The notes below the pieces were generated by a model that did no database searches, was not told the origin of the DNA, and worked only from the letters and a program-made list of their open reading frames with translations. A program made the position numbers and the translations under genes. Positions 32,795-44,600 of a stretch of DNA of 64,000 bases are shown here, in pieces; position 1 is the stretch's first letter; every line of letters starts with the position of its first letter. The DNA lies in contig NC_020167.2 of the NCBI RefSeq assembly GCF_000224145.3, positions 1,664,690 through 1,728,689 on the forward strand, written 5' to 3'. This stretch comes from Ciona intestinalis (Eukaryota; Chordata; Ascidiacea; Phlebobranchia; Cionidae).

Positions 32795-34808
32795 ATGGTA
32801 AGTTATATTGTAAATACTACGCTATTATAATTCATCATATTTATTCATATACTATATTTTAACAGCCGAAAGTAAAAACGAAACGAAGTACGAAACTGCT
32901 TCACCCCAACAGTAGAACAGCATTAAACATAGTACAGCAGTCACGCAGACATAACTTAAAGCTCAACAAAGCAAAGGAACGAGCATCAAGGCTTGATTCA
33001 ATTGTTGAGAAACTTCTGTGGTTCCAGTCAAATTTGGAAAGCGATAAATGTTACAGCAAATTTGAGTATACTGAATTGGTTGAAAGGTATAATATATATG
33101 TTTAATTTGTATTCTTAGCGATGGTGATTGGTGAAAATATTACTTACCAATAATATAAAGATACGCTAACTTTTTAAATTAATGCAGGGTGCCAACTGCC
33201 AATCATCCCATTTAACTAACCCATGTACAGTTATTTAGGACCGGGTTGGACACAAATGTGGTCGTTACTTACTAAAGCCCTATACATACGTGCTGACGCT
33301 GAATATACCTAAACAAGACGTAGTTTAGGAAATTCTTATGTTTTTACAATCCCATGGTTTGTAAGTGTTTTAAACATTTAAAAACCTATGTAATTCCACT
33401 CTGGCAGAAAAAAATTTGCATGTCTTTCCTTTAATTATTGGTAGGTAAAAATATTTGTCTTTAACTGTTTCTCCCTGTTAATAGCTGTATACTTTTTAAG
33501 TGGGAAATTTGTATTAAAAATGCACAAAAAGTTGTGTGTACTCGTATTTTTGTGTGTGGGATGTCATGAAGTAAAACAATACTATAATATGTCATATTCT
33601 TCCAGAACTCATTTTACTAAGTTTTATATTAATTAATTTCTGAAAGGTTATATCACAAATTCACAATGTCTCATTGGGTATGTGTTTACCTAACCCTAGC
33701 GCTAAACACTGACCACTAGCATAATCTGTAACTAGGGATGCACATTACAGAATTTCGAATCCGTGAGATTCGAATCTTTTTGTATTCGAATCTTATTAAG
33801 GGATTCAGTATTCTGTTTAATGACGTCATCTCATACCCTGTATTAGCAATTTTGAAACTTAATAATTTTGAAAAAAAATATTTTTTTCTGTTTGTGGGAC
33901 TTTCGGGAGTATACGTTTTGCAACGTTTTTTCATAGCCTGCAATATGTTTCATGACGCAAAAAAACTACCCAATAGTACAATTTTTGATCATTTTACAAC
34001 TCATAATCCAACAAGGCTACTATGTAAGAGTCTATAAACTGACTTATGTGGGTAAAATTATTTTTTCTATAAAAAGATTCGAAATTCTAGATTCGAAATA
34101 AAGTATTCTAGGATATCCTAGAATTCCTAATTATTCTGTAATGTGCATCCCTATCTGTAACGTCACATATAGTTATTTTTACAAATGCCTTACTTTATTT
34201 TTAACTTATATATTAGGATCTGGAAGACCTAGGAACCAATTTAGAATAAAAATTCACTGGTCACCACCACAGATAATGCCTGTTCATTTTGTAACAAACC
34301 TGAAAATTGGAACAGCTCAATATTCATTAGATAGACAAACCGTTGGTCACAGACTCACAGTGATTCAACTATTACAATATACCTTATGATAACCCATTTT
34401 TTTTACTGTTTTTTTCTAAACAACACAAATTTCAGGCATTAAGTTTTGCTCAGTTTTTTATATTTAAACAGATACTTTACAAGATTCAATGATGAACTAG
34501 AACAAATTGAAATAATTCGAAGTGTTGGGTGTAGAAAGCCTATCCAACACGGAGCTAGAGAACGGTCAATTAAATTAGCGCAAGAACATGAACTAATGTT
34601 ATTCAACAGCACCGGTTTGGAACTACCAGATGTTTTCAATAAAAAGAATTTCAGGTGAGTCTGTGTACCAAATATGTGTGTACTGTCTATACAAACCAGT
34701 CATTAATTTCAATTTTGTTTCAGAGAGTTTATGGAATGGGATGGCACACCTCAAACTCTTCCGAGGTTAAAACTAATGCGATTTGTTAAACCAAAAGTAA
34801 AAACATAA
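32795..34808 (+). CDS. TMA16: TMA16 (translation machinery-associated protein 16)
   Basis: Exon 1 contributes only the ATG (32795-32797), directly followed by GTAAGT. Exons 32866-33086, 34472-34654 and 34724-34808 complete 163 aa in phase. The N-terminus MPKVKTK, LLHPNSR, the basic helix with KLLWFQSNL, the junction ELVERYFTRFNDELEQIE and the segment FMEWDGTPQTLPRLKLMRF all match the TMA16 (C4orf43) family. Known members bind late nuclear pre-60S particles. Human TMA16 is longer by an acidic tail of about 40 aa that is absent here. The 1.4-kb second intron holds a hAT-like element. Confidence 0.9.
33733..34153. mobile_element. hAT-like nonautonomous element, 421 bp, with perfect 8-bp target-site duplication
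   Basis: The ends TAGGGATGCACATTACAGAA / TTCTGTAATGTGCATCCCTA are perfect terminal inverted repeats. Both flanks read TCTGTAAC, an exact 8-bp duplication as made by hAT-superfamily transposases. No transposase frame is present. The shorter copy at 17077-17303 looks like an internal-deletion relative. It lies within TMA16 intron 2. Confidence 0.9.
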
Positions 34809-35960
34809 TAAATATTAATAACTAGCTTGGTACAGTTCATGAATATTCTTTCATAAAAAAAGGAAGATTAATGATCAGTTTTTCTTAGATTTCCTATTAG
34901 AATGCTTCAGTACAGTTGGTTTACCAATAGGCTAATAACTTTATAAATCTTAAGTAACAACATATTTAGGTGCTCGCATTGTGACCAAAGTACAAGTGGC
35001 TAAATTCTGTTAGCATTGTGGATAAGTATCTTTAGACAAGATCCTTGATACAGCCATGTTGTCAATAATAATTTGTCATAATTATCAGGCATAGCCAAAC
35101 GCCCAAGTACAACTCTTTATATCAGTGGCCACATTATCAAGAGTTGACCATTTGTCGCGTCTTAAACGTCCCGTTTTTCCTGCAATTTCTCCACACTACT
35201 AAAGTGTTAGTAAAGAGTAAACACAATAAACAATAAAGGTCATACACGAAATACTTACACTATTCATCTATCCCGATGAGTCATTAAATAACTTTGCATA
35301 TACCAGCTTCCACCAGAGGCCATACAGCTTTTCGCTGTGTATGTGATATGCCTTTAGCTATATATATGTCTTTTTCCCCTCTTTACGTCAGTTATGCCTC
35401 ATCTCCACACCGCGAAAGGGCCTGAGCTTCAGAAAGGCTTCTTCCATTGCCTAATGACCCACAGCCGGCTAGTGATGCAGTTATAAGACGCGACCAACAT
35501 TTTATTGCTATTGCATAAAATATCTCCAGTTGGCCAAGCACAGACATACAAAAATGGTCGTTGTCTTCTAATCGCTTTCTTTTTCATGTTGTATAACTTG
35601 CAAGTTGATATTTCGTACGACATTGAGTGCGATAATTTCGCCATGTTGGTATCGTGGTACTCCCGTCGCATATTATTGACACAATGTTATGACGACCGAA
35701 TGTTAAGCACCACATTGACCGTTACAAAACTACGTCGGGTTGTTAATAAAAGTGATCTAAATTCGAGGGTATAGTATCACTGCGCCGATAGTGACATAAT
35801 CACCGGCCGCGACATCCAACCTGACAACTCTATCAAAATTGACATAACTGCACTAAACGCAGGGTAAGGGCACTGCTCTCACTCATCATATCACCGTCAT
35901 ACTATAATTGTGACGTTGCCTTTTTCCAATCGCGCTACATTGCGTTTGCGTTTTAATATA
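34809..35960. other. Intergenic downstream of TMA16
   Basis: No gene is supported. A degenerate SINE-like patch may lie at 34985-35110 (TTTAGACAAGATCC.., loosely like the family). The overlapping ORFs at 35429-35774 on both strands carry no recognisable domain. Confidence 0.4.
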
Positions 35961-37303
35961 TAGTAGGGTGGGGGAAGATGGGACACTTTGTCAGACGAGA
36001 CTCTTTTTTAATTTTCTTTTTACGGACCCCCATTTAATGATAACCAGGAAAATAAGGTTACAGAATTATTCGACAGTATTATCACGACCTTATAAAACGC
36101 CCGTCAAAGCTGATTACTGTTTTTAAATATTAAAAAAATATGTAAAATAGAAACAGTATACTTTGAACAGGTAAAAAATGCGAAATAGTAAGGCGCCATT
36201 TTTTAATGCTTGCTAAATCATAGTAAAGCCAATGATTTTTTTTAGTTTGCGTGTGCGAACGATTAAACTAGTTTCATAGCTTCATAAAACAACCTTGAAT
36301 ATTTCGTACAGTTTGGTTTTGTCCCATAAACTAGTTTTAGTTTTGTAAAAAAAACACTGAGATATAAGCATGAAGAAAACAGGCAGGGGTCAATATGACT
36401 TTAATTTGAGATAAAAACAACAAAAAAATATCAGTTTAACGGTATATATATAAAGTTTACATGGCAAAGAAACTAGCACAGCCTGTTTAACTGGGTAGGT
36501 TAACTACAAGTTGTAGAATACTGCTTATCCAAATATATTTCAATTTAGAGTCCCATCTTCTCCCACATTGTAGTTTTGTATGTTTTCATTGCCAAACTTT
36601 GAAAGATTTGCTTTTAATTTAGTAATTTACACCTCAGGGGGTTTTTAACTATAAGATACTGATATAATAAAAAGATAATATTTTGATAATATATTCAAAA
36701 TTTGGTCATTTGCACTTGGTGTTAATTTATAAGAAGGGGCTTGTGCCCAAAACAGCGTAGTAATACCCAATTTGTAGCAAAAATAAAAACTATCAATAGG
36801 TATGGTCAATTTTCTGTTATTACAAGTTCATATACATTTGTAGGATACAATATTTATCCATTGATGTTCCAACATTATCCATTGTCGTTCTAACAATACC
36901 AATTGTTATGCAATAATATAATGTATAGGTAATATACGTTAAAAACCACAGCAGTAGGGCAAGAAAAGAATGTTTAGACTTAATTTTTAAAGCGTACAGT
37001 ATTTTTTCGTGTTATTTACGTATATTCCTATTTATAAATACACTTAATAATCAAAATTAACAATGATTTCAAACTGTCCCATCTTATCCTGTGTGTTTTC
37101 AAATTTGTAAAATTTCACTTGTTGTGCGGATAGTTAAATAACTCCTCGTGTGTTTTATTATATTTTATTAAATTGGTGTCAATTAATAAAGGAATGATAG
37201 TACTAATTCGTGGCATTAACCAAAAACCGTCATCTATTTTGATTTTGGAAATACTTGGCAATATGTGGTTAAGTGTCCTTATCTTCCGCCATTGTACTAT
37301 AAA
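35961..37303 (+). mobile_element. 1.34-kb TIR element, copy I
   Basis: Begins TAGTAGGGTGGGGGAAGATG and ends in a degenerate inverse (GTCCTTATCTTCCGCCATTGTACTATA). The interior matches copy II (42916-45781, reverse orientation, once its LTR insertion is removed) along its whole length, for example AAACTAGTTTTAGTTTTGTA, GGTTAACTACAAGTTGTAG and CCTCGTGTGTTTTATTATA. An internal TCCCATCTTCTCCCACATTGTAG suggests a composite or nested origin from the short TIR family. No long ORF. Confidence 0.8.
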
Positions 37304-38738
37304 GTAAGTCGCTTGAGACTTATGTTACAGTGTATTAAAAGAAATATTATTACATTATGCGTCAATTATACTGCGTGTTAATAATACTTCATCATTTGTG
37401 TACAATTTTGCTTCGACGCAATACCGGCATGGGCAACATGAAAAAATATGGCGAAACGTAATCATAGAACAATCGCGTATTTCAGCTATTACGTAATGAA
37501 ACCAATGACAAAACATTAACGCGAGCGGTAGAGAGCAAAATTTAAAACGATTTTATTGGTTTGTGCACGGCCTACTAGAGATATCTCTAGTAGGCCGTGG
37601 TTTGTGGCGTAACAAAACATCGAATGTGAACGAGATCTTGCCTGTGACGTCATTGAATAGGAACATAAGAGCTTTATAGTCGTCTCGTGTGCGTAGGTGC
37701 TTTCCGCTATTTCTCCCACATCAACCACAGTATCCTGCTCACGTTGAACCGTGCGGTTGTGCTTACAAATGAGTAGTTGTTTAGTGCAAGTTTACGCAAA
37801 CTTATGCTTTTGTGTTTTGTATCAATTCGAACTAATGCAATATGTTAGTATCGAGAATGTGAGAAATATAGCAAGAGACGTTCGTCAGGGTATTGGAAAA
37901 ATTATGTTATTGTCAAACGTGGTATAGTTAACTCGATAGTCCATGGTATACTATAGGTATTTGAAAATATGAGATAAGAAATGTCTCCAGCGCAGCTCAA
38001 GTAATTAGTTAATATTTACTCAGTAAAGAAACAACAGTTTCCTAACTTGGGTTTCTAAGCAATGTTGGTGTATCTTGAACTATATTGCCAAAATTTATAT
38101 CGCTACTCACCATTATAAATTATTCAAAACGTCGCCTTTATAAACCTGCGTCTTGTAAATAGATAGTACATCGTGTTATGAACGTATAAATATTTGTTTA
38201 AAGGAATTCAACTGGACACAGCATAATATACTGTCATGTCGTTTCAATATTACTACCGTAGAGTGCTGAATAATTTCAACAATTTTACGCTTGACGACGT
38301 CACTTAACCCTTCGTGTATCGATAGAGATATTCTTAATTCTAAGGCTCGGGCTCTGGTTAAAGTGCGGTGCACATATACTTTACTCGTTTAGTGCTGTGA
38401 AAATGTATCCTTTACTCGTTTTACAGTTGAGTGCTGTAAACGTTTTGATCCTCACTGCCCTGGGAATTGTTGTTTTTGCAGCGTTTGTGTTCAAGTTTTT
38501 CACTTTACATCGTCTTCGTAACATCTAAGCCCTAAGGCTTCCCAAAGTGCGACGTAAGCTTAGGTTCTTTTAACGGTCAGGTTTCTTGGGCATGGGGAAA
38601 ACCGAAGGCATACGAGAAGTATGTGGTGAAAGTCTTTAAAAATTAACTATTTCGTTTCTCTCCATAATTCCAGCAAACCTTGCAGCGCTTCTTTCTATAT
38701 TTTTATTGAGCGATTAAGCTGGTTATATTTGTACAAAA
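37304..38738. other. Intergenic upstream of caspase A
   Basis: Holds a perfect 34-bp palindrome (37566-37599) and presumably the caspase A promoter. A 41-codon ATG frame at 38403-38528 would encode one hydrophobic segment (VLILTALGIVVFAAFVFKF) ending in a short basic tail. It is too short to call a gene without transcript evidence. Confidence 0.4.
37566..37599. repeat. Perfect 34-bp palindrome without spacer
   Basis: The half-site CACGGCCTACTAGAGAT is followed directly by its exact reverse complement. All 17 pairs were checked base by base; the next pair outward (G65/G100) fails. It is not part of the TIR element that ends at about 37303. Confidence 0.9.
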
Positions 38739-40480
38739 ATGGAGATTTCGATCAATGAAAGCTACAAAATTGACTACAGTCACGAGAAAATAGGATTAGC
38801 AGTGGTTTTTCTTTCAGAAATGAAAAGTGGTTGGTAAAACATAAACTTATTTAAGGGCAGTGTGTTTTATGCTAATACTTTTAAAGCCCTATCAGCACCC
38901 ACACAATATAATACATTTTTTACGTTACGTTTATATAGTACAGTGGGAGAAGGCGGGACACCTTTAGCACATATCATATCCAAATATCCTGATCGTGTTT
39001 TAAACAATTAACAACGGTCTATTGAAGTCGTAAGAATACGGTTTTATATTTTTCGAATGTTCTTTGTATGTGACGAGGAAAGAGAATAACGAGGTGTCCC
39101 ATCTTCCCCGACCCTGCTATATATATCTTACCGCCGGCTGAAAATAGTGTACAACAGGTTTTTAGAAAGATCGTTTCATTATTTTTATTTTGGCCGAATA
39201 GATTCACCTGAAACTAAAAAGGCTCTTCTAGAAGATTATGAGGATTTTAAGAAGTTGTTTGCTGACATGCGGTTTGATGTGAAGAGCTACTCCGGTGAAA
39301 TGAAATTTTCAACAGTAGTAGAAGTATGTACGTAGTTGCTGTATCAACACGCAGTGGGTATGATAACATTATGTAATCAATTTAGAATCTGGAAGCCGTT
39401 CTAGAGGAAATTCAAAGAAACCCTCTCATCAGTTGCTTTATATGCATGTTTATTGGCCATGGGGGTCCTGGATTCATAAATACAGCAGATGGCAAACTTG
39501 ATATTCACGAAAATATCCTCAGCAAGTTTATGCCACAAGATTGCTTGAAAGGGAAACCGAAAATATTTATATTTCAGGTTTGCGGTAACTTTAACTGTTT
39601 TTTTAGCGACTAACCAATACCGGCGATAAAGCGCTTTTTTGTGTTTAGACTTGCAGAGGTACGAGACACAATTTTGATAGCCTCGCTTGCTCCGGTACTC
39701 TTACAGTTCCAACAGTACTAAACCCAGAGGGCTCGGATATGTTACTTTGCTATGCTTCCTGGCAAGGTATGCCTATATTGCAGCTTTAACAGTCCATTAT
39801 CACAGATTACTTAATAAAATGAACACTTGTATATTTGTGTTCCAAATTATGTATAGTATGGTGGGGAAGATGGGACACCTTTAGCATATAATATTAAAAT
39901 ATCCTTATCGTATTTTAAACAATTACCAACGGTTTGTGGGAGTCGTAAGAACACGGTCTTATAATCTTTAAATGTTATTTGTTTACTACCAAATTGAAAG
40001 AGAAAATAGAATGAAAAGGTGTCCTATCTTACGCCGCCCTACTATATATACATATATTCAATACATTATTACAAGCAATGAGAAATCTGTATGGTTCTGT
40101 TAAGGTTTTGTGTCGTACTGTGTAAATACAAAAGGAAAAGGGACATGCTATCTACAAGAGTTACACAGCATGTTGAGAAAGTTTGCAGGTAATTTTATCT
40201 GCGTTTGATGTGTGCTTACAAAATCGTTTATCTGTTTGTACACCCAGATGGTACAAACCATTTGATTGACATACTGACTGTACTGAATCGGCAAGTCAGC
40301 AGCTCGCCTATTATGAACTCACAAAGAACGGATTACTTTTATCAAATGCCCTCTTTCGAATCATCTTTAAGAAAAAAGTTGTTTCTCTTGGTTGACCAGA
40401 GAATGCCAGAAACTGCGCCAACCGGAGACAGGGGTGATTCGGGGGATTTCCAGTCGTCACAACTCAATGTTAACGTTTAG
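38739..40480 (+). CDS. Caspase-family cysteine protease A, no prodomain, 6 exons
   Basis: Exons 38739-38833, 39158-39323, 39386-39577, 39649-39766, 40105-40188 and 40248-40480 join in phase to 295 aa. The start MEISINESYKIDY lies right at the beginning of the p20 fold, so no CARD or DED prodomain is encoded unless further upstream exons exist. The catalytic His is in CMFIGHGGPGFI. The catalytic Cys is in IFIFQ-TCRG, created at an exon junction; the family consensus is QACRG, so Ala is Thr here. The p10 part has LLCYASWQGFVSYCV and ends in YFYQMPSFESSLRKKLFL plus a Ser/Gly-rich tail. Introns hold two short TIR elements. The exon 1/2 junction is the least certain. A paralogue lies tail to tail at 41649-45956. 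Confidence 0.85.
38935..39122 (-). mobile_element. Short TIR element in caspase A intron 1
   Basis: Ends ACAGTGGGAGAAGGCGGGAC and GTCCCATCTTCCCCGACCCT. The core is the family core reversed (AACGGTCTATTGAAGTCGTA ... AATGTTCTTTG). Confidence 0.8.
39851..40052 (-). mobile_element. Short TIR element in caspase A intron 4
   Basis: Ends TAGTATGGTGGGGAAGATGG and TGTCCTATCTTACGCCGCCC, with the reversed family core between them. Confidence 0.8.
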
Positions 40481-41648
40481 CATGTTTGTCCACAATCATT
40501 TTTTATGTCATTCCTGTACAAAAACTGGTTATAGCATTTACATGCATTCCCTATAATAAAACTCTGGTTGAAATCGATGAATTTTATTTACTGTAATATG
40601 AATTTGATCTTTTCAACGCTCAACAGTTCCTAATTGTAACTAACTTCTGTCTAGAAGTGTAGAATACTTATTTGAAAATATTCATTTGTAGGAATGAAGT
40701 TACACAAATAATTTTAACCTGTTTATTGTACAGCTCACGTGTCTTCCGTAATATTATTATTATTAATAATTCTTCAGGTATATAATGGCAAAAATTAATT
40801 AATGTATACCTAGAATGACTAACATTTCTTTGTTTGTTTTAATACCAATCATAAAATCAACAACGCTTAAATATACAAGAACTAGAAATAAATTGAGCAT
40901 TCAAGCCATGCAAAACATGTTGCATTCATTATAGGTTATCGCGTATAATACTCGCAGCGAGTCTGTCTGGCTGGCAAGCGTTCGGTCTAGATTTGAGATA
41001 TTGTATGTAGCCTATAGGCCCTAGACGTACCGTTTCGCCATGGTTTGGTATATTGTTACATCAAATATTGCTATTTTAAGGGATAAACAAACATTCCTAT
41101 AACTACTAATTGAGCTAAGAAAAGGCTTGAGGATTAAAAAACAGTAATCACAAAAGAGGGGTAGCGCGTACTGTGACGAAACAGTACAAGCTATAGACAC
41201 GGATGTAGGCCTTTATTAATTCCAAAAACCGTAGTATTATTTGTATATGCTAGACAGCTATACTAATGTATATTTTTTGATAACTATAGTACTGGATAGT
41301 TATATTCTGGTGTATTTTCGTGGTTTCCTATATAAACACAAACAGTTATGAAAACATTTGGTCTACACAAGAAAATGATAATAATGGCCGACGGCCGGAT
41401 ACACGTGACATTGGAATTATATGGGTATTCTATTATATCTGCTACATTTCTACAAACGATAACAATTAATAATATTACGTACGCTATTCAATGTTTATAA
41501 TATACAGCTTGATTTCAAATAAAGTATACAGCATATAGTTCTGTGGGGTAAGATGGGACACTGTATTTTTAGCGACGCTGGGCCACCTATATATTTTGTA
41601 TTCTCTGTTAAAATCAAATGGGACAAAAAAAGTGAATAACATCGGTTA
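40481..41648. other. Intergenic between convergent caspase genes
   Basis: No coding sequence is supported. AATAAA-type signals near the caspase A stop (AATAAAACTCTGG at about 40555) suit its 3' end. A lone TIR-family end (GTGGGGTAAGATGGGACACT) occurs near 41543. Confidence 0.45.
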
Positions 41649-44600
41649 TTATTGTGCATCAGCATCTGCTGATGCTGGCTGGGGGGCTGGTGGCTGGACG
41701 AGTTTATTCACAGGAATCTTCAGAAACAATTTTTTTATCAAAGATGATTCGAAGGAGGGCACTTGGTAATAATGATAAACCTTTTCTGATTTGGATTTCC
41801 CTGCAAATCCAGTAGTTGGTGGTGTAGAAGTTTCCTTCGGGTCGAAAGTCTTCACTCTTTTCCGCTGACTATCGCCAGCTTCCACCAAAGTATCGGGAAG
41901 AAGAGTGTTGCTCACTTTTCTATTCACAACGGTCAAGATGTCGATGACATTGCGCGGGTTATTTGGTTCTAAAGGTACATTTTTCCATTTCATTTAAATA
42001 TATCATACGTTCCATTACATACTTCAAACAGAATTAACTTAAGTTACAATTGTTTAAAATTGTGAGATACAACATGAACAGTGATGATTAACTTACTTGT
42101 ATACATTCGTAACGCTTTGTGCAAGTCCTGGAGATATTGAGTACCATGACCATCTGAAGACACAGCGTAAGATACACAACCTGCCAAGACATATTAAACT
42201 TTAATGTGGCTGAACACAGGTTCTTTTGCATCCGTGCGTAATTCAAAAAAAAATGGTCCAAAAAACGTATTTGCGTAATCGGCCACAATAAATGTGTCGT
42301 TATACCAACCGAACAAAAGCAGACTCTTTGTTCAGTCACCTTTGCCAACGCTATAGAGCGTGGGTTTAACACATACTCTGTGCATAAAGATATGTAGGCC
42401 TACACATAAAAGTGAATATTTTTACCATTCCACGCGGCATAGCAAATCAGCGTATTTGAACCATCTGGTTTTATCTCTCCACCGCAAAGGGCATATTGAG
42501 AAGATTTGGATACTTTGTTTTCCTTTGCACCTCTACATGCCTAAAAACAATAATGATTTTTAATATAAACGTAACATTAAAACTTGTCATTAAGTGTGAT
42601 ATAATATCATTATAAGCCATGGCCTTTAAAACGCATAAACACCTGAAATATAAATAACTTCGGTTTCTTTTCCAAGCATTTATGACTCATAAACTTGTCA
42701 AGAATGTCATCTTGTATATTAAGTTTGCCATCTGTTGTTTTAATGAATCCAGCACGCCCGTGGCCAATAAACATACATATAAAGCAACTGTGGTTGGTTT
42801 CTTCTTTTTCCATCTTCTCCGATGCTTCTACCGGTTTTATCTCTTTCAATACCGTCTCCAGGTTCTAAAGTTACAACCATTGTACACAATGCTTAAGGTT
42901 ATTGTTTGTTCAATATAGTACAGTGGGATGGGACCCTTAATATTTCTTAAATCCAAATACATGACGGTTTTTAGGTGATACCACGAATTAGTACTATCAT
43001 TCCTTTATTAATTAACAACAATTCAAATAAATATATTAAAACACACGAGGAGTTATTTAGCGATTCGCACAACAGGTGTAATTTTACAAATTTTGACGGG
43101 ACTGTTTAAAATCATTGTTAATTTTGATTAATAAGTAAATTTATTATTAGGAATACACGTAAATAACACGAAATATTACTGTACGCTTTGATAATCAAGT
43201 TCAAACAATCTTTATCTTTTCCTGCCGGTATAGTATTTAACATGTTACCTACATTATATTATTGTATGAAAATGGGTATTGTTTGAACGCCTATGGGTAA
43301 TGTTCGAACATCAATTGATAATTGTATTGATAATTGATAATAACTATTGATAAAGTTTACTTTTTTGCTACAAATTGGGTATTGCTACACCGTTTTTGGC
43401 ACAAGCCACTTAAATTATTTCCAAGTGCAAATGACCAAATTTCGAATATTTTTTCCATATATTTTCTTGTTATTATATCAGTATCTTATATTTGAATAAC
43501 CCCTGAGGTATAAATTATTGAACTAAAAGCAAACCATTTAAAGTTTGGCAATGAAAACGCACAAAACTAAAATGTGGGGGAAGATGGGACTCAATTTGAA
43601 ATACATTTACATTAACAGTATTCTGCAACTTGTATAGTTAACCTACCGAAATTAACCGACTACTGTGCTGTGGTTTCTTTGCCATGTAAACTTTATATAC
43701 ACAACTTTAAAACGACATTTTTAGTTGTTTTTATCTTAAATTAAAGTCATATTGACCCCTGCCTATTTTCCTCATGTTTGAAGCGTTGGGAGATCGTGTT
43801 TATCGATTTGTTCTTTTTATTAAAAAACCTTATTCAAATAGAATGGAAATTAAAACAGTTAGAAATGTAAAATATAAAAGTAAATAGATATTGCAACACA
43901 AACACGCGTTGCGAGTAATAGTACGTTCTACCACGTCGCCTGAACCAAATGTGACTGCAGAGAACAGTCGAGGAACTAACGGTGAGCGAAAAGGCAAGGT
44001 TACAGGAAAAAGCGCACACGTGGGTTCACCGAGTCGTGACGGTATAAATCACGGAAAACAATAGCGGGGACGGATTGAGAACGAATAAAGAACATAGTTA
44101 AATTGATTATAAATGAAACACCACAGACTCCCCCCCAGTGAGTCGGGGAACGAAAAAAATACAAAACAAGCACTACATTTACGAACATTTATAAGAAGTA
44201 AAATGTTTGGGAAACTTCACAACTCGCCCAGGACTCGGGTTACAACAACTGGGACGGTGGCACTTGCAGTTACTTTGTGTATTTACCGTTACAGGTGCAG
44301 GTATTTGTAAAGGTGGTGTGGAATCCGTTGGAAAAACCAGAGAGTTATTTTCATAAAAGGCAGGTTTTAAACGGTCGATCGTTATTGTTTGTTTGCGTCC
44401 GTTAACTTCCAAGGTGTAATGTTTGTCATTGCGTTTTAAAATTTTATATGGCCCCTTATAGGGTTGTTGCAATGGACGTTTTACGGCATCAACGCGAACA
44501 AAACAATATGAACATGAACTTAACATTTTGGGAAAATAAACATGTCGAACCGAATGATCCGAAGTTTTGGTAGCACGTAGTTGACATATGGAACGACGCA

